Assembly: GCA_028554755.1 (NCBI GenBank)
Contig: JAPTOF010000005.1
Span: 2,318,501 to 2,382,500, forward strand
From: Cordia subcordata
Taxonomy: Eukaryota; Streptophyta; Magnoliopsida; Boraginales; Cordiaceae
Length of the DNA: 64,000 nt
Direction: 5' to 3'
Shown piece by piece: positions 11,034 to 22,067 of the stretch. Each line of letters opens with the position of its first letter. The stretch's first letter is position 1. The translations under genes were made by a program, and so were the position numbers. The notes beneath the pieces are model-generated. The model did no database searches. It saw only the letters and a list, made by a program, of their open reading frames with translations, and was not told the origin of the DNA.

Positions 11034-11378
11034 GGCACGATGATTTGCATTCGGTGCTTGCGTGTTTTGATAGTTGTTTTTCTTGCTTTTTCTTTATAGT
11101 TTGTTTAGTTTTTACTTATTTCATCGCTTATATTATCTTGTTTTAGTTCTCTTTGTTAGTTTAATTCAGCTTTTGACTTTACTTTTTTTAGTAGACTTTT
11201 TAGGATTGTGGATTATTTGCTGTAGTTTAGGAATACCGAAGTGTTTGGGGTTGAAGTGGCGGAGTTAGGATAGTTTGTGCATGCTTGGTAGGAGATCCCT
11301 TAAGAATCCCTAATTCCTCTTAATCCCGAACTGAAAGAATCACTAGACGTTTCAGAATTTAGGAGATCTTCCGAGGAG

Positions 11379-12664
11379 ATGGCCGATCCCAATCATCCTC
11401 ATAATCCACCCAATCCCCAATGAATCCCATTCCACCTCATGAGCACATTGGGCATCAAGCCCAAGCTCATTTTAGACAGAACCTCGTAGACTGTGTCCAC
11501 CTTTAGATTAGGAACCCACACTTAGGCAAATCTTTCTACCCGAAAAAATTTAGCCTAATTCGGCTATTCAAATTCCAGGTTTGGGGGTACGAACTTCGAG
11601 ATTAAGCCTAATATGTTGGCTATGCTTCCTTCCTTTTACGGGAGAAGCAATGAGAGTCCTCTTGATCACATTACTGATTTTGTTGAAATGAGTTCCACTC
11701 TCTATGTTCCCAATGTCTCCCAAGAGGTCATATGTCTAAGATTGTTTCCCTTCTCTCTTAAGGATAAGGCTAGGACTTGGTTGCACTCCTTACCTAATGG
11801 GTGCATTACTACATGGGCTGAGCTTCAATCTAAATTCTTCCAGAAATTTTATCCCATGGCCAAGACAAATTAACTTAGGATCGCCATCATGACTTTTTCC
11901 CAACATGACTTAGAATCTTTTCATGAAGCTTGGGAGAGGTTCAAAGATTTTCTTAGACAATGTCCACACCATGGGTACGGCAATCATGACCTAATGCAAT
12001 ACTTCTTTCGAGGTTTAAACGAACAAAATAGGATGATGGTCAATGCCGCCTCCGGTGGTGGTTTCTATCTTTAAGACCAATCGAGGCATAGGAGAAAATA
12101 GAAATGATGGCTGAGAATTCATTTCAAAATTTTGCAATGGAAAGATCTAGTCGAGGGGGTAACAAGAGAAGTGTTAGTGAGGTTGGAATTTCTTCAGACT
12201 TACCCTCTAAGGTCGAGGCGTTAACAAATAAACTAGATCAATTCATCTCTTTGTCCATTTCATCTCAGAGTCCTAGGACTAGTTCTTCAAGTGCTTCCTC
12301 CACCCTCTTAGTTGTTGAAGTTTGTGCATTATGCTCCGAGTCATCTCATGAGACCCTAGCTTGCCCTTTAGCATCCCAATTTCTTGAATTCATGAAAGAG
12401 CAAGTGTGTGCCGCACAAGGTTATTCTCGTGAGTATAATCCATACTCAAACACGCATAATCCGGGTTGGAGGGACAATCCAAATTTTCCTGGAGACAAGG
12501 ACAGCATGAGTCTAGTTCACATCCTCAAGTTCCACCTCAGCAGCGACCCCGTCCGCAATATCCCCCAGGTTTTTATCAAGTCAATCAACCCCGTCTCACT
12601 AGTGCTCCTCAACCTCAAGATTGACCTACTCCCTCTAGTAGCCAGCCTCCTAGTAATGACATGA
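11379..12664 (+). pseudogene. gag: Element A gag (capsid/nucleocapsid), broken
   Basis: Begins MADPNHPHNPPN at the ATG 11379, which matches the D gag start, and stops after about 14 codons. The capsid core is in a second open stretch at 11613-11873 (FYGRSNESPLDHI, then KDKARTWLHSLP), a TAA follows, and 11889-12074 continues in the same frame (FHEAWERFKDFLRQCPHHG). The nucleocapsid part (12104-12664) has an intact CX2CX4HX4C zinc knuckle, CALCSESSHETLAC, and then loses frame near 12490. Gag would form the particle and bind element RNA. At least three breaks make it non-functional. Confidence 0.88.
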
Positions 12665-14055
12665 TGAAGATAATGCAATTTATTCAGAATCAACAACAGG
12701 AATTGGCAGAAAATAGGCAGCAAATGGCCAGGTTTAAGGCACAGTTAGGACAGATTGCTAGTCAATTGAGCACTAGAGACCACGGGAAATTGCCTTCTCA
12801 GCCGGAAGTAAACCCTAGAGTCCAATCTTGTTCCTCCATCGACACCACTTACCCTTCTCGTGCTCAAGCTAAAGCTGTCACCACTCTTAGGAGCGGTCGG
12901 GTAGTGGATAATAGGGTAGGAATTGACTCTGCAGTGTCTGCACCTAGTGGTTCTTTCGAGTCTAGAGCACAACATGGTAACCTTGTTGGGGGAAATTCTA
13001 GAGAGAGTCCTGTTGAGAGAAATGAGACCGTTAGAGATCAGGGAGAGATTAGTACTTCCCGACCACATAGAGAGGGAAAAGAACCTATGGATAACTCCCA
13101 TGCATCTAGAGATATAGAGCCTAGAGTTCCTTTTCCATCCGCTTTAGAGAGACCTACATCTAGTGAGGATTCTAGGTTCTTCAAGATTTTAGAGCATCTC
13201 AAAGATCTTAAGGTCAATCTTCCTTTGATAGATGCGATCATTTCCATCCCATCTTACTCTAAGTTCTTTAAGGATCTTTGTACAAGGAAACGTAGATCAT
13301 CGACCATTCCTAAGAAGGTGAGGCTTACGGAGAAGGTGAGTAGTATTTGTACTTCGGGCCTTCCGCCCAAGAGGAGTGACCCCGGAGCTTTCACCATTCC
13401 TTGTAGGATCCGTGAGACGCAAATTGATCATGCCTTGTTAGATTTAGGATCTAGTGTGAATCTTATTCCCTATTCTGTCTATCAGCAGTTAGGCCTAGGT
13501 GAGTTGTCTCCCACGTATGTTACTCTTCAGCTAGCTAATAGATCTGAGCGTAGACCTAAGGGGGTGATAGAGGACGTTATGGTTCAGGTAGGTGAGTTTG
13601 TGTACCCTGTTGACTTTATAGTGTTAGATATGGATTCGGGACATGACTCTAGACATTCTACACCCATTCATCTAGGTCGCCCCTTCCTTGCCACCGCAGA
13701 TGCCATTATCCATTGTAGGTCGGGGATATTAGAGATGAAATTTGGGAATTTGAAATCCACTATGAAGGTTGCAGAGGCAGTGAATAGAGCTAGTATAGGA
13801 GAGGAGGATAGAGAAGAGTGCTTTAAAGTAGATGTGATTGATTCTTGCATTGAGGATTTCATAGAAATGACTATGACTGATGGAGATGATTTGAGGAAAT
13901 TTGAAGAAGTGATGTCAAATTTTGATTTGGAGACCTTAGAGAAGAAATGTATAGCTTCTACTTCCTTAATTGAGAGCTGTTTGATTAATAAGTCACTCAA
14001 GGTTAATTCTTCTACTCCCATTTCTAATGATGAACGCATTGATGATCGAGGTTAA
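12661..14055 (+). pseudogene. Element A gag C-terminal linker and aspartic protease
   Basis: The longest open frame of element A (464 codons). It starts with a Gln-rich coiled region (residues ~1-45), followed by a charged linker and the protease. The catalytic triplet lies in HALLDLGSSVNLIPY with Asp at residue ~261, and the downstream FIVLDMDSG and HLGRPFLATADAI segments are typical of Athila-type retropepsins. The protease core looks intact, but the frame is detached from gag by a frameshift and ends in TAA at 14053, so it would not be made as part of Gag-Pol. Confidence 0.85.
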
Positions 14056-15226
14056 GTCCCCTTGGTTGAGCCCAGCCTTTCTTTAGAGCTCAAACCCCTT
14101 CCGGATCATCTGAAGTATGCATTCCTAGGCTCTAGTGAGACTCTTCCGGTTATCATAGCTTCCGATCTTTCTAGTGAGAATGAGAAGCGTCTCTTAGAGG
14201 TCCTTAGGAAACATAGGAAGGCAATAGGGTGAAAGATTGATGATTTACGAGGTATAGACCCCTCTATTTGTATGCATCGTATTCACCTTGAAAATGGAGC
14301 CATTCCTTCTAGGGAGATGCAAAGGAGGCTAAACCCACACATGAGTGAAGTAGTTAAGAAGGAGATCATTAAGCTTTTGGATGCAGGCATTATTTATCCG
14401 ATCTCCGATAGTGAATGGGTTAGCCCACCCAAGTTGTCCCTAAGAAGTCCGGGATCACAGTTGTTGAGAATGAGAGAGGAGAGCTTATCCTACATGCACT
14501 CCTACGGGATGGAGGGTCCAGATTGATTATAGGAAGCTCAACTCCAAAACTAGGAAGGATAATTTACCAATGCCTTTTCTAGACCAGATTTTAGATAGAG
14601 TAGCTGGGCACAGCTACTATTGTTTTCTAGATGGCTATTCGGGATATAACCAGATCCCTGTGTTTCCCGAGGACCAGGAAAAGACCACCTTTACTTGTCC
14701 CTATGGCACTTTTGCTTATAGGAGAATGCCCTTCGGTCTTTGTAATGCCCCAGCGACTTTTCAGAGATGCATGATGGCCATTTTTAGTGATATGATTGAG
14801 AGACACTTAGAGATTTTTATGGATGATTTCTCAGTCTTTGGAGATAGCTTTGATGAGTGCTTGAATCATCTCTCTTTAGTCTTAGACCGATGTGTGGAGA
14901 AGAATTTAGTGTTAAGTTGGGAGAAATCCCACTTCATAGTGCAACGAGGGATAGTGCTTGGTCATGTTGTCTCATCTAATGGAATTCAAGTCAACCCAGC
15001 TAAGGTTGAATTAATTGAGAAGTTGCTTGTCCCTAAGTGTGTCAAGGATGTTAGATCTTTTCTAGGACATGCAGGATTCTACCGTAGATTCATTAAGGAT
15101 TTTAGTCATGTTGCACGTCCTTTGTCTAGGCTCCTAGCACAAGATGTTCCTTTTGACTTTGACGATGAATGTGTTAGAGCTTTCAATAGGCTTAAATCCT
15201 TATTATCAACATCCCCGATTATCTAA
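14056..15226 (+). pseudogene. Element A reverse transcriptase, broken
   Basis: Copies element RNA into DNA in the virus-like particle. Conserved segments run in order: AIIYPISDSEW-type entry (IIYPISDSEWVSP), FLDGYSGYNQIPVF, MPFGLCNAPATFQRCM, catalytic FMDDFSVFG (Asp pair at 14822-14827), and GHAGFYRRFIKDFS. Breaks seen: a TGA at ~14231 where related copies have Trp, a frameshift near 14424-14526, and TAA at 15224. The remainder aligns codon by codon with the D copy. Confidence 0.92.
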
Positions 15227-15692
15227 CCACCTGACTACAGTCTCCCATTTGAGGTTATGTGTGATGCATCTGATTATGCAATAGGAGCTGTTTTAGGTCA
15301 AAGAAAGGATAAGTTGCCCCATTTTGTATACTATGCTAGCAAGACTTTTGATGAAGCACAAAAGAATTACACTACTACGGAAAAAGAGCTTCTAGCGATA
15401 GTCTTCTCTCGACAAGTTTAGGTCATACATCCTAGGATCCAGAGTAATTGTCTACACCGATCATGCGGCATTGAAGTATTTGTTGTCTAAGAAAGAATCT
15501 AAGCCCCGCTTGATTAGGTGGATGCTCCTCTTTCAAGAGTTTGACTTAGAAATTCGGGATAAGAAGGGTAGAGAGAATTTAGTTGCGGATCATCTTTCCC
15601 GTCTTGTTAGCGAGTCTTCTAGTGATCTATCTCCTTTTCATGATTCATTCCCTGATGAGCAATTATTTGCTATTTCTCATCACACACCTTAG
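15227..15692 (+). pseudogene. Element A RNase H, broken
   Basis: Directly follows RT. The segments [14 protein letters not shown] and [15 protein letters not shown] are the gypsy RNase H core; [10 protein letters not shown] follows after a frameshift near 15405. The connection domain toward integrase reads [12 protein letters not shown]. It would remove RNA from the RNA:DNA hybrid. The TAA at 15224 separates it from RT. Confidence 0.88.
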
Positions 15693-16974
15693 TTCGCTCA
15701 TATAGTTAATTATCTTGCCACAGGGCATTTTCCGTCTCATTGGGAGAAAAGAGAAAAAGATAGGTTCCTAGCACAAGTTAGGCATTTCTTTTGGGAGGAC
15801 CCCTATCTTTTTAAAGTGTGTGCAGATCAAATGATTCACGGTGTGTGCTGAGGAGGAGTTTGAGAGCGTGTTAAGCATGTGTCATGATGAGGGTGTGGGG
15901 TCATTTTAGTGGGAAGAAGACTGCGAAGGTCTTGCAATGTGGTTTATATTGGCATACTCTCTTTAGGGATGCCCAGGAATATTGCAAAAAGTGTTTTAGA
16001 TGTCAACAATTCGGGTCCATCTCTAGGAGAAACATGATGCCTTTATCCCCTATTCTTCCTTGTGAGTTGTTCGATGTTTGGGGTATAGACTTCATGGGTC
16101 CATTTCCACCTTCCTTTGGGTGTCAATACATTTTAGTGGCCGTTGATTATGTATCCAAATGGGTTGAGGCTATTCCTACACGCACAAATGACCATAGGGT
16201 AGTGGTTAAGTTTATTAAAGAGAACATTTTCTCTAGATTTGGAGTCCCTAGGGTCTTAATTGGTGATGGGGGTTTGCATTTTCGCCATAGGACTTTAGAG
16301 GCCTTGTTGAGAAAATATTCAGTCACCCATAAAGTAGCCACTCCTTATCACCCGCAGACTAGTGGACAAGTAGAGGTGTCCAATAGAGAGATCAAACACA
16401 TTCTAGAGAAACGGTTAGGCTTGATAGAAAAGATTGGTCTATTAGATTAAATGATGCTTTGTGGGCCTACCGTACCGCCTTTAAGACTCCTTTTGGTATG
16501 TCTCCGTATAGATTGGTATTTGGTAAAGCTTGTCACTTGCCGGTTGAACTTGAACATAGAGCGTATTGGGCAATCAAAGCCCTAAATTTTGACTTGGCAA
16601 GAGCGGGTGAGAAAAGGAGGCTAGACCTAGCAGAACTGGAAGAACTTAGATTCGAGGCATATGAGAACGCTAAACTTTATAAGGATAGGATGAAGAGAAT
16701 CCATGATAAACACGTTATTAAGAAATCATTCTCTCCTCTTGATAAAGTTTGGTTGTTTAACTCACGACTGAAGCTTTTTCCAGGTAAGCTTAAGACGAGA
16801 TGGGATGGTCCATATGAGGTGATGATTGCCTATCCTTTTGGAGCAGTCAAGATCAAAGACTTAAAGGATGGCCGAGAGTTGACGGTAAATGGGCAACGCC
16901 TGAAGCACGCTTATGATCCGAGCATGGCTCGTGTGGAGGTTTTAGACCTTCAGGATCCCGCAGATGGAAGTTGA
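15693..16974 (+). pseudogene. Element A integrase, broken
   Basis: The zinc-binding region ends in [10 protein letters not shown]. The catalytic core shows the D,D,E series as [17 protein letters not shown] (GDGG where SDGG is usual) and [17 protein letters not shown] frameshift with TAA at 16448 splits the core from the C-terminal part (16459-16974: [20 protein letters not shown], then [11 protein letters not shown]). No chromodomain follows. An upstream TAG (15690) and TGA (15848) also interrupt it. It would insert the DNA copy into the genome. Confidence 0.9.
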
Positions 16975-17408
16975 AGATCAGCTAGTATTTGCCTGGCTGA
17001 CGGCTTGGTGGTTAGCGCTACTAGGAGGCAACCTAGGTTCAATTTTATAGTCTTGCATTTGTTTGACTTTTGTTTCTTTTTATTTTCTTTCTTTTATCTT
17101 TCTTGCACCCAACTTAAAGTGTTGAATCCCAATCCTTTGTCCCGTAAGATACACCACTGCTTCTTATTACACATGCCAATGCGAGTATGCATAGGCAATG
17201 CTGCTAATCTTGTTTTCTTTGTCAGTGTTTATGAATTGTGAGTCACAGGTTAGCAGTATGGTGAGATGACGTTGGCATGGAAAGCTTTGAAGAAAATGCA
17301 AGGTTGTATCTATCCTTTCTCCACTTGTTCCCCTGTTCGCACCCCATCCCCACCACCCTTACTTGTTTTGTAATGATAACTTGCTTGTTTTTGTTGTGCT
17401 TTGTTCTA

Positions 17409-17450
17409 TTTGCTTGAGGACAAGCAAAGTTTAGGTTTGGCGGTGTGGGA
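17409..17450 (+). other. Inner hairpin + polypurine-like tract, element A
   Basis: TTTGCTTG-AGGA-CAAGCAAA is an 8-bp perfect inverted repeat with a 4-base loop, followed by GTTTAGGTTTGGCGGTGTGG, which resembles the true polypurine tract. It repeats the module at 18347-18384. Confidence 0.8.
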
Positions 17451-18089
17451 GTTTAGTTTTCTTTCTTTTTATATTTTACTTAGGGTAGATTGCATCATGC
17501 GTTTAAATGGTGAAAATTTTTCAATTTTGAAAATTTTTCAATTTTGATGCATATAGAGTCATTTATTTCTTTGTTGATCATTGTGTTGGCTTTTGTGATT
17601 GACTCTATTGATTTATTAAGATGAGAGACATTGTGGGGGAATAAATAGAGTGGTTTGAAAACTAAGTCTTGGAGGAGATGCCCTTAAAAGTTGTAGGGAG
17701 TGAGAACCTTAAAAGAATAACCCTTGTAGCCACCCCATAGCTTGGTAGGAAAGAGTGTTCTATATCGTGTATTTATGTGAGTGCGCCGTCTATGATTATT
17801 TCTTGTTTATATGCTTAAGCCTTTCTTTTTCTTCCTTTTGAGAATTCAATACAATGAAAATGAAAAAAATGATTGAAAAAGGAGGCAAAAAGGTGCAAAA
17901 TTCTATGAATGAAGTAAAAAAGAGGAAAAGCCAAAAGCACCTAAAAGTTAGTGAATAAGTGCATAAGTGACACAATGTCAACTTAGCACAAGTTATCATC
18001 TTTGCAAGCATGTGAATAAGGCTTATAAAAAGCCATTGTGTTTGTATATTCTCTCTTTTTTATCCTTGAGGCTTGGTGCATGTTAGGGA

Positions 18090-18152
18090 GACCATGTTAG
18101 TGAGGGAGCACGAAATATCAACAGCCCGAGTGCGTGAGTTAGAATCCTAGGC
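18090..18152 (+). other. tRNA-like segment in element A 3' UTR
   Basis: Contains GAGTTAGAATCC (18136-18147), one base from the Pol III B-box-like GAGTTCGAATCC of element C, with an A-box-like GTTAGTGAGGGAGCA about 30 bases upstream. No acceptor stem is clear, so not a functional tRNA. Confidence 0.45.
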
Positions 18153-18346
18153 TTGTGGTGGATTGGCTACTTGGGAAATTCCCATGAGGAACGAGACCCC
18201 TTATGAGTAGAGGGAAGATTCAAAGAGGCTTAGGGATCTCTTCACAATAGGAATGCCCTTTCATGTTTCTCAAACTAATGCTGATAGCGAGTCAGTCCTT
18301 CAGGCAATCCATTGTATCAGCTTTAGAAATAAAGTTTAAGATTAGG

Positions 18347-18384
18347 CTTGCTTGAGGACAAGCAAGGAGAAGGTTTGGGGGTGT
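18347..18384 (+). other. Outer hairpin and polypurine tract, element A
   Basis: CTTGCTTG-AGGA-CAAGCAAG (18347-18366) is a perfect 8-bp stem, directly followed by the polypurine tract GAGAAGGTTTGGGGGTGT ending at the 3' LTR. The tract primes plus-strand DNA synthesis in this element class. Confidence 0.85.
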
Positions 18385-20182
18385 TGATGAGTTGTGATTT
18401 GGTATGTGTTTGCATCGCCATTTACTTATACTTTAGAGGTGTTGAATGCTTATAATGATGCATTAGTGTAGTACTTTTGATAGGAATAGGCTTAAGTGTG
18501 AATAAATGTGCATATTGAGTTTAAGAGATAAAATGCTACACTAATAGCTTATTTTCAATGATTCAGGTGACTTTGGGTTAAGATAAAGATTGAACAATGA
18601 AAGGTGATGAAGATGGGTCGACCGGCTAGGTCGACCGACCACTCTAGAGAGCCCTTGAAGAAAGCCGGTCGAGTACTCCAGAGGCCGGTCGACCGTCTAG
18701 GTCGACCGGCTATGCGCGAATCAGTCGGACGCTAAGGAAGTAGGTCGACCGGCCACTCCAGAGAGCTTCGTCGAAAAGCCGGACGACCCCCCCTTAAAGA
18801 GCCGGTCGACCGGCCACTCCAGAGAGCCCTTGAAGAAAGCCGGTCGAGTACTCCAGAGGCCGGTCGACCGTCGCGAATCTATAAATAAAGCCTGATGCGG
18901 AGCAGAAAAGAGGGGAGTTTTTACACACACTTCACACCTATTCTCACACACACTTAACCCTATTCCCTTGCCGCCTCACACACCCTTTTCACATATTTTT
19001 CACGAAGAACCAAGCTTCGTTGGAGATTCAAACGCTTTGGAATCGAGATTGTTTACAAGCTATGTTCTAAAGTCGCTAGGATGAAAGGGGAGTTTCGTTA
19101 TATCTCTTTCATTCTATTTTCTATTATGTCTGAGTAGGCTTGTATAGGGTGATAAAACTTATGTAATGGGTTAATTTTATACTCTTACGATATGGGATAT
19201 GATGGCTGAATATATATATATATATATATATATATGTTTTGATTTGTTTTGTTTAATTGGGTGTTGTTTCATTCATGTCTATGTGTTTGATAGAATACTT
19301 AGATGAGTACATATATATTAATTGAAGTTTGTTTGTTACTAAACACATCTAATCCATGCTGTACTCATGTCTATGTGTTTATACATGGATGTTATGAAGT
19401 GGGTAGTGCTTTTATTCATGTCTATATGCGTATTTGCATGCCTAGTAACAAGCATAATTTCAATATTACATGTGTATGAATGTTAGTCAAATCCTGCCGT
19501 AGTGATCTTAAAATGACGGAGTATAATTTAGGGCTAATCTAGGTCGAGTTTCCTTTGGCTTTAAATCCAGCCAATAGGTTTCAGGATAGATTTTGTCGAC
19601 CTTAGCAACACTAGGTCTTGGCTTTAAACCCAGCCAACGATTTAGGTACTAGGGTAGGTTCATTCTAAGCCACCTAAGAAGTTAGTTAGTCTCTTTTGAG
19701 GCCCTAGGTCATAAGGACCACGCCGTAGCTCTAGGAGACGTCGCCTAGGGACGGACCCGTACCGAGTCCTAGGGGGAAATCAGGACACTAACTAACAACC
19801 TAGTTAAGAGCACTTTTGATAGTTAGCCATCATCCCTTAATCCCATAGCATTTGAGTATGGAGTTACCCATTCATAAGTCCAAGTCACCCTAATCCCTTT
19901 CCAATTGTTAGTTTCTTCTTAATCAACCTGCGTCCCTTTTTGGTTTTTATTCATAGTTTAGTTTTCTTTCATTTACTTAGAGCTCCCGACAATCCAAACC
20001 TTCACAAGAAAAAGTACACTTAGTTTAGATCTTTCTTTTTAGCTCTTTTAGGACACCAAGCATAGGATACATCCACGATATTCACGCCTCCCTGTGGTTC
20101 GACACCCGCACTCATAAACACTGTATTGCACGATCTGTACTCTTGCGGGTCTTTTAAAACTTGCACTCGTAAGAAGACATCA
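18385..20182 (+). repeat. Element A 3' LTR
   Basis: Same ends as the 5' LTR (TGATGAGTTG, GAAGACATCA). Differences: a rearranged, partly duplicated palindrome block (18600-18880), a shorter TA run (about 19209-19235), and the final ~60 bases near 20128. Inverted repeats TTGGCT..AGCCAA lie at 19555-19574 and 19618-19637, both intact. Confidence 0.96.
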
Positions 20183-22053
20183 GTATGCCCTAAAGCTCAC
20201 TTGTATATAACATTTTGGATGTTAAATAATGTATAATCATTTTGTTAAATGACATTATCAGCTCCTTACATATTATCTCTGGTATGTTTTATTGATGTAT
20301 GTATAAAGGTCCCTTAACTTGAACTAATGACTTGGGTGCGTAGTGAGGCTGGACGCACAGTAGGTCCAAGTCTAGATTTAGTCACGTCATAAATTGAGTC
20401 CGTAACTTAATGGTAGTGTTGGGTACTCTACCGGGATAAGGTTATATTGAGCAAGTCTCCTCATTGAAGGTGATCTATCTAGGTCATTGAAGGACTTTCT
20501 GAATTTGTCTCAATAGTACGTGTGTCACATATTTGACAAGACTATTGTGAGTATGTTGTCTAGAGACGTACTATCAAAGAAAGAAAACAAGATACTCTCT
20601 GCTACTAAATGATCATTGCTCTTAGTCTTGAGTATATGTGGATGAAATAATGAAGTTAGTGTTTGGTACTTTGATTCACTATGGATGAGATCTTCATTAG
20701 GATCAACAGCCTTGTGCATTGAGTGCTAAGTTCTAATTAATTGGAACATGTATTTGCAATATGGAATCTATGTGCCCCCTTTGGGATTGTCCATATTTAT
20801 CATTCGGTTCTAGATCTAGTGATATTACTTTTATGGGTGTATCGGTCATATGACTTAAGGGTTGCTCCCAAGATCAAGAGATTTCATGACTAAGGATGGT
20901 TAGGAATAGGACAAGAAACCCAATGGAAAATGATACAGCTAAGGAGATGATAGTACACAGGCCAAAGGACCGGTCTTAGCTATGGGTATACATAAGGGGG
21001 CATTATGGTCAGTTATTTAGTAGGTCAAAGACAAAGTTCACATTTTTTTGTGATAAGCTTTTGGGTAATAGCAATTATTCTTAGAGTGCAATTTTGATCT
21101 TATGGTGGAATAGATCGGAGTTAAAAATAATTATTATGTCGCCTAGATTGGGCAAGGACATTTTTTTTATTTTTGGAAGCCAAGGTTAATTGTGTCTTCT
21201 TGGTCCCTTCCCTAGTTGAAATGACTTTGAGAAAGTAATCTTGAAAGAGCAAATTCTATATTGTGGTAGTAGCCTTATTGGGCCAAAGCTTGGAATTGGA
21301 TTTAGGCTTTCTTTAGAATCCAAGATAACATAATTGGGCTTGGGCCTCCACATGGATTATAGACTATGTGTTGGGCTTGGATTGCGGGCTTGGCCCAATC
21401 TTCCAAGACATGTGCTAGAAAGTTACTCCATGAAGAATTCAAATTATACAAGTAACTTCCATGAAGAATTCAAATTGTACAAGTAACTTCTATGACATAT
21501 TGCAAACATTTACTACTAGGAAAAAATTTCCCACATGGAAAGTTTACAGGGTTTAGATGCCAAACTTTTTCTATAAATAGGCAAGACCTTAAACCATTTC
21601 TAGTATTCAAAAATTTTGTGGTTGATCTCTTCCATTTTGGCAAGAGAATACTACAAGACATAGTACACACTTATTGTGTGGTTTTTTGCTCTATATTTTC
21701 AAATATTACTTTGATTCTTCCCACACAAGAGGCTATTCTCTCAAGAAAAGTCTCTTTAACCATAAGGAAGAAGACTAAGGAGTTTTATATTGCGACACCC
21801 TTATAGTAAAATTTTTTTGGTGGCCTTGTTCGTGAGCAGAAATAAAGCTCGTGACGATTTTAGCTTCATCAAAGGCCCCACGCTTCAAGAGGTTAGCTTT
21901 ACATATTTTGCAAATACTAGTTATGTTCTATATGTTCTTAAGCATGTTCTTGTGTGTGTTATGTGGTTATTTTATTTTCCTAGCATGTTTTCTTGGTAGT
22001 ATTTTTATAAATATGGACTAGGATAGACCACATTTAATATTATCGATCCTACA
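20183..22053 (+). repeat. Element B 5' LTR, main part
   Basis: Begins with the duplicated GTATG and runs to CCTACA, next to the primer site. Has CTATAAATAGG near 21572 as a likely TATA box. Contains only two copies of a ~31-bp unit (GAATTCAAATT.TACAAGTAA) near 21435-21490, against five in the 3' LTR. Confidence 0.93.
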
Positions 22054-22055
22054 AT

Positions 22056-22067
22056 TGGTATCAGAGT
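22056..22067 (+). other. Element B primer binding site (initiator-Met tRNA type)
   Basis: TGGTATCAGAGT two bases after the LTR end. The TGGTATCAGAGC form is the standard copia primer site. Confidence 0.9.

Larger units (their letters stand above)
16975..18366 (+). other. Element A 3' UTR with conserved modules
   Basis: Non-coding. It starts with GCGCTACTAGGAGGCA (17017), conserved in A, C, D and E, and holds an inner hairpin plus purine tract (17409-17450), about 900 bp of conserved sequence including a tRNA-like segment (18090-18152), and the outer hairpin before the polypurine tract. Confidence 0.75.
9235..20182 (+). mobile_element. Element A: Athila-type Ty3/gypsy retrotransposon
   Basis: A complete 10.9-kb structure: LTRs 9235-11010 and 18385-20182, TSD GTATG (9230-9234 and 20183-20187), primer site, gag, protease, RT, RNase H, integrase, long 3' UTR and polypurine tract. 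The LTRs differ by about 2% outside a rearranged U3 block and a TA microsatellite. Long LTRs, tRNA-Asp-type primer site, no chromodomain and the RT sequence place it in the Athila/Tat group, most likely Athila. All coding parts carry stops or frameshifts. Confidence 0.96.

Noticed and set aside
11074..11268. Hydrophobic 64-residue frame after the element A primer site
   Set aside because: T-rich 5' UTR sequence; its counterpart in D (49590-49870, minus) is equally low in complexity and not conserved as protein.
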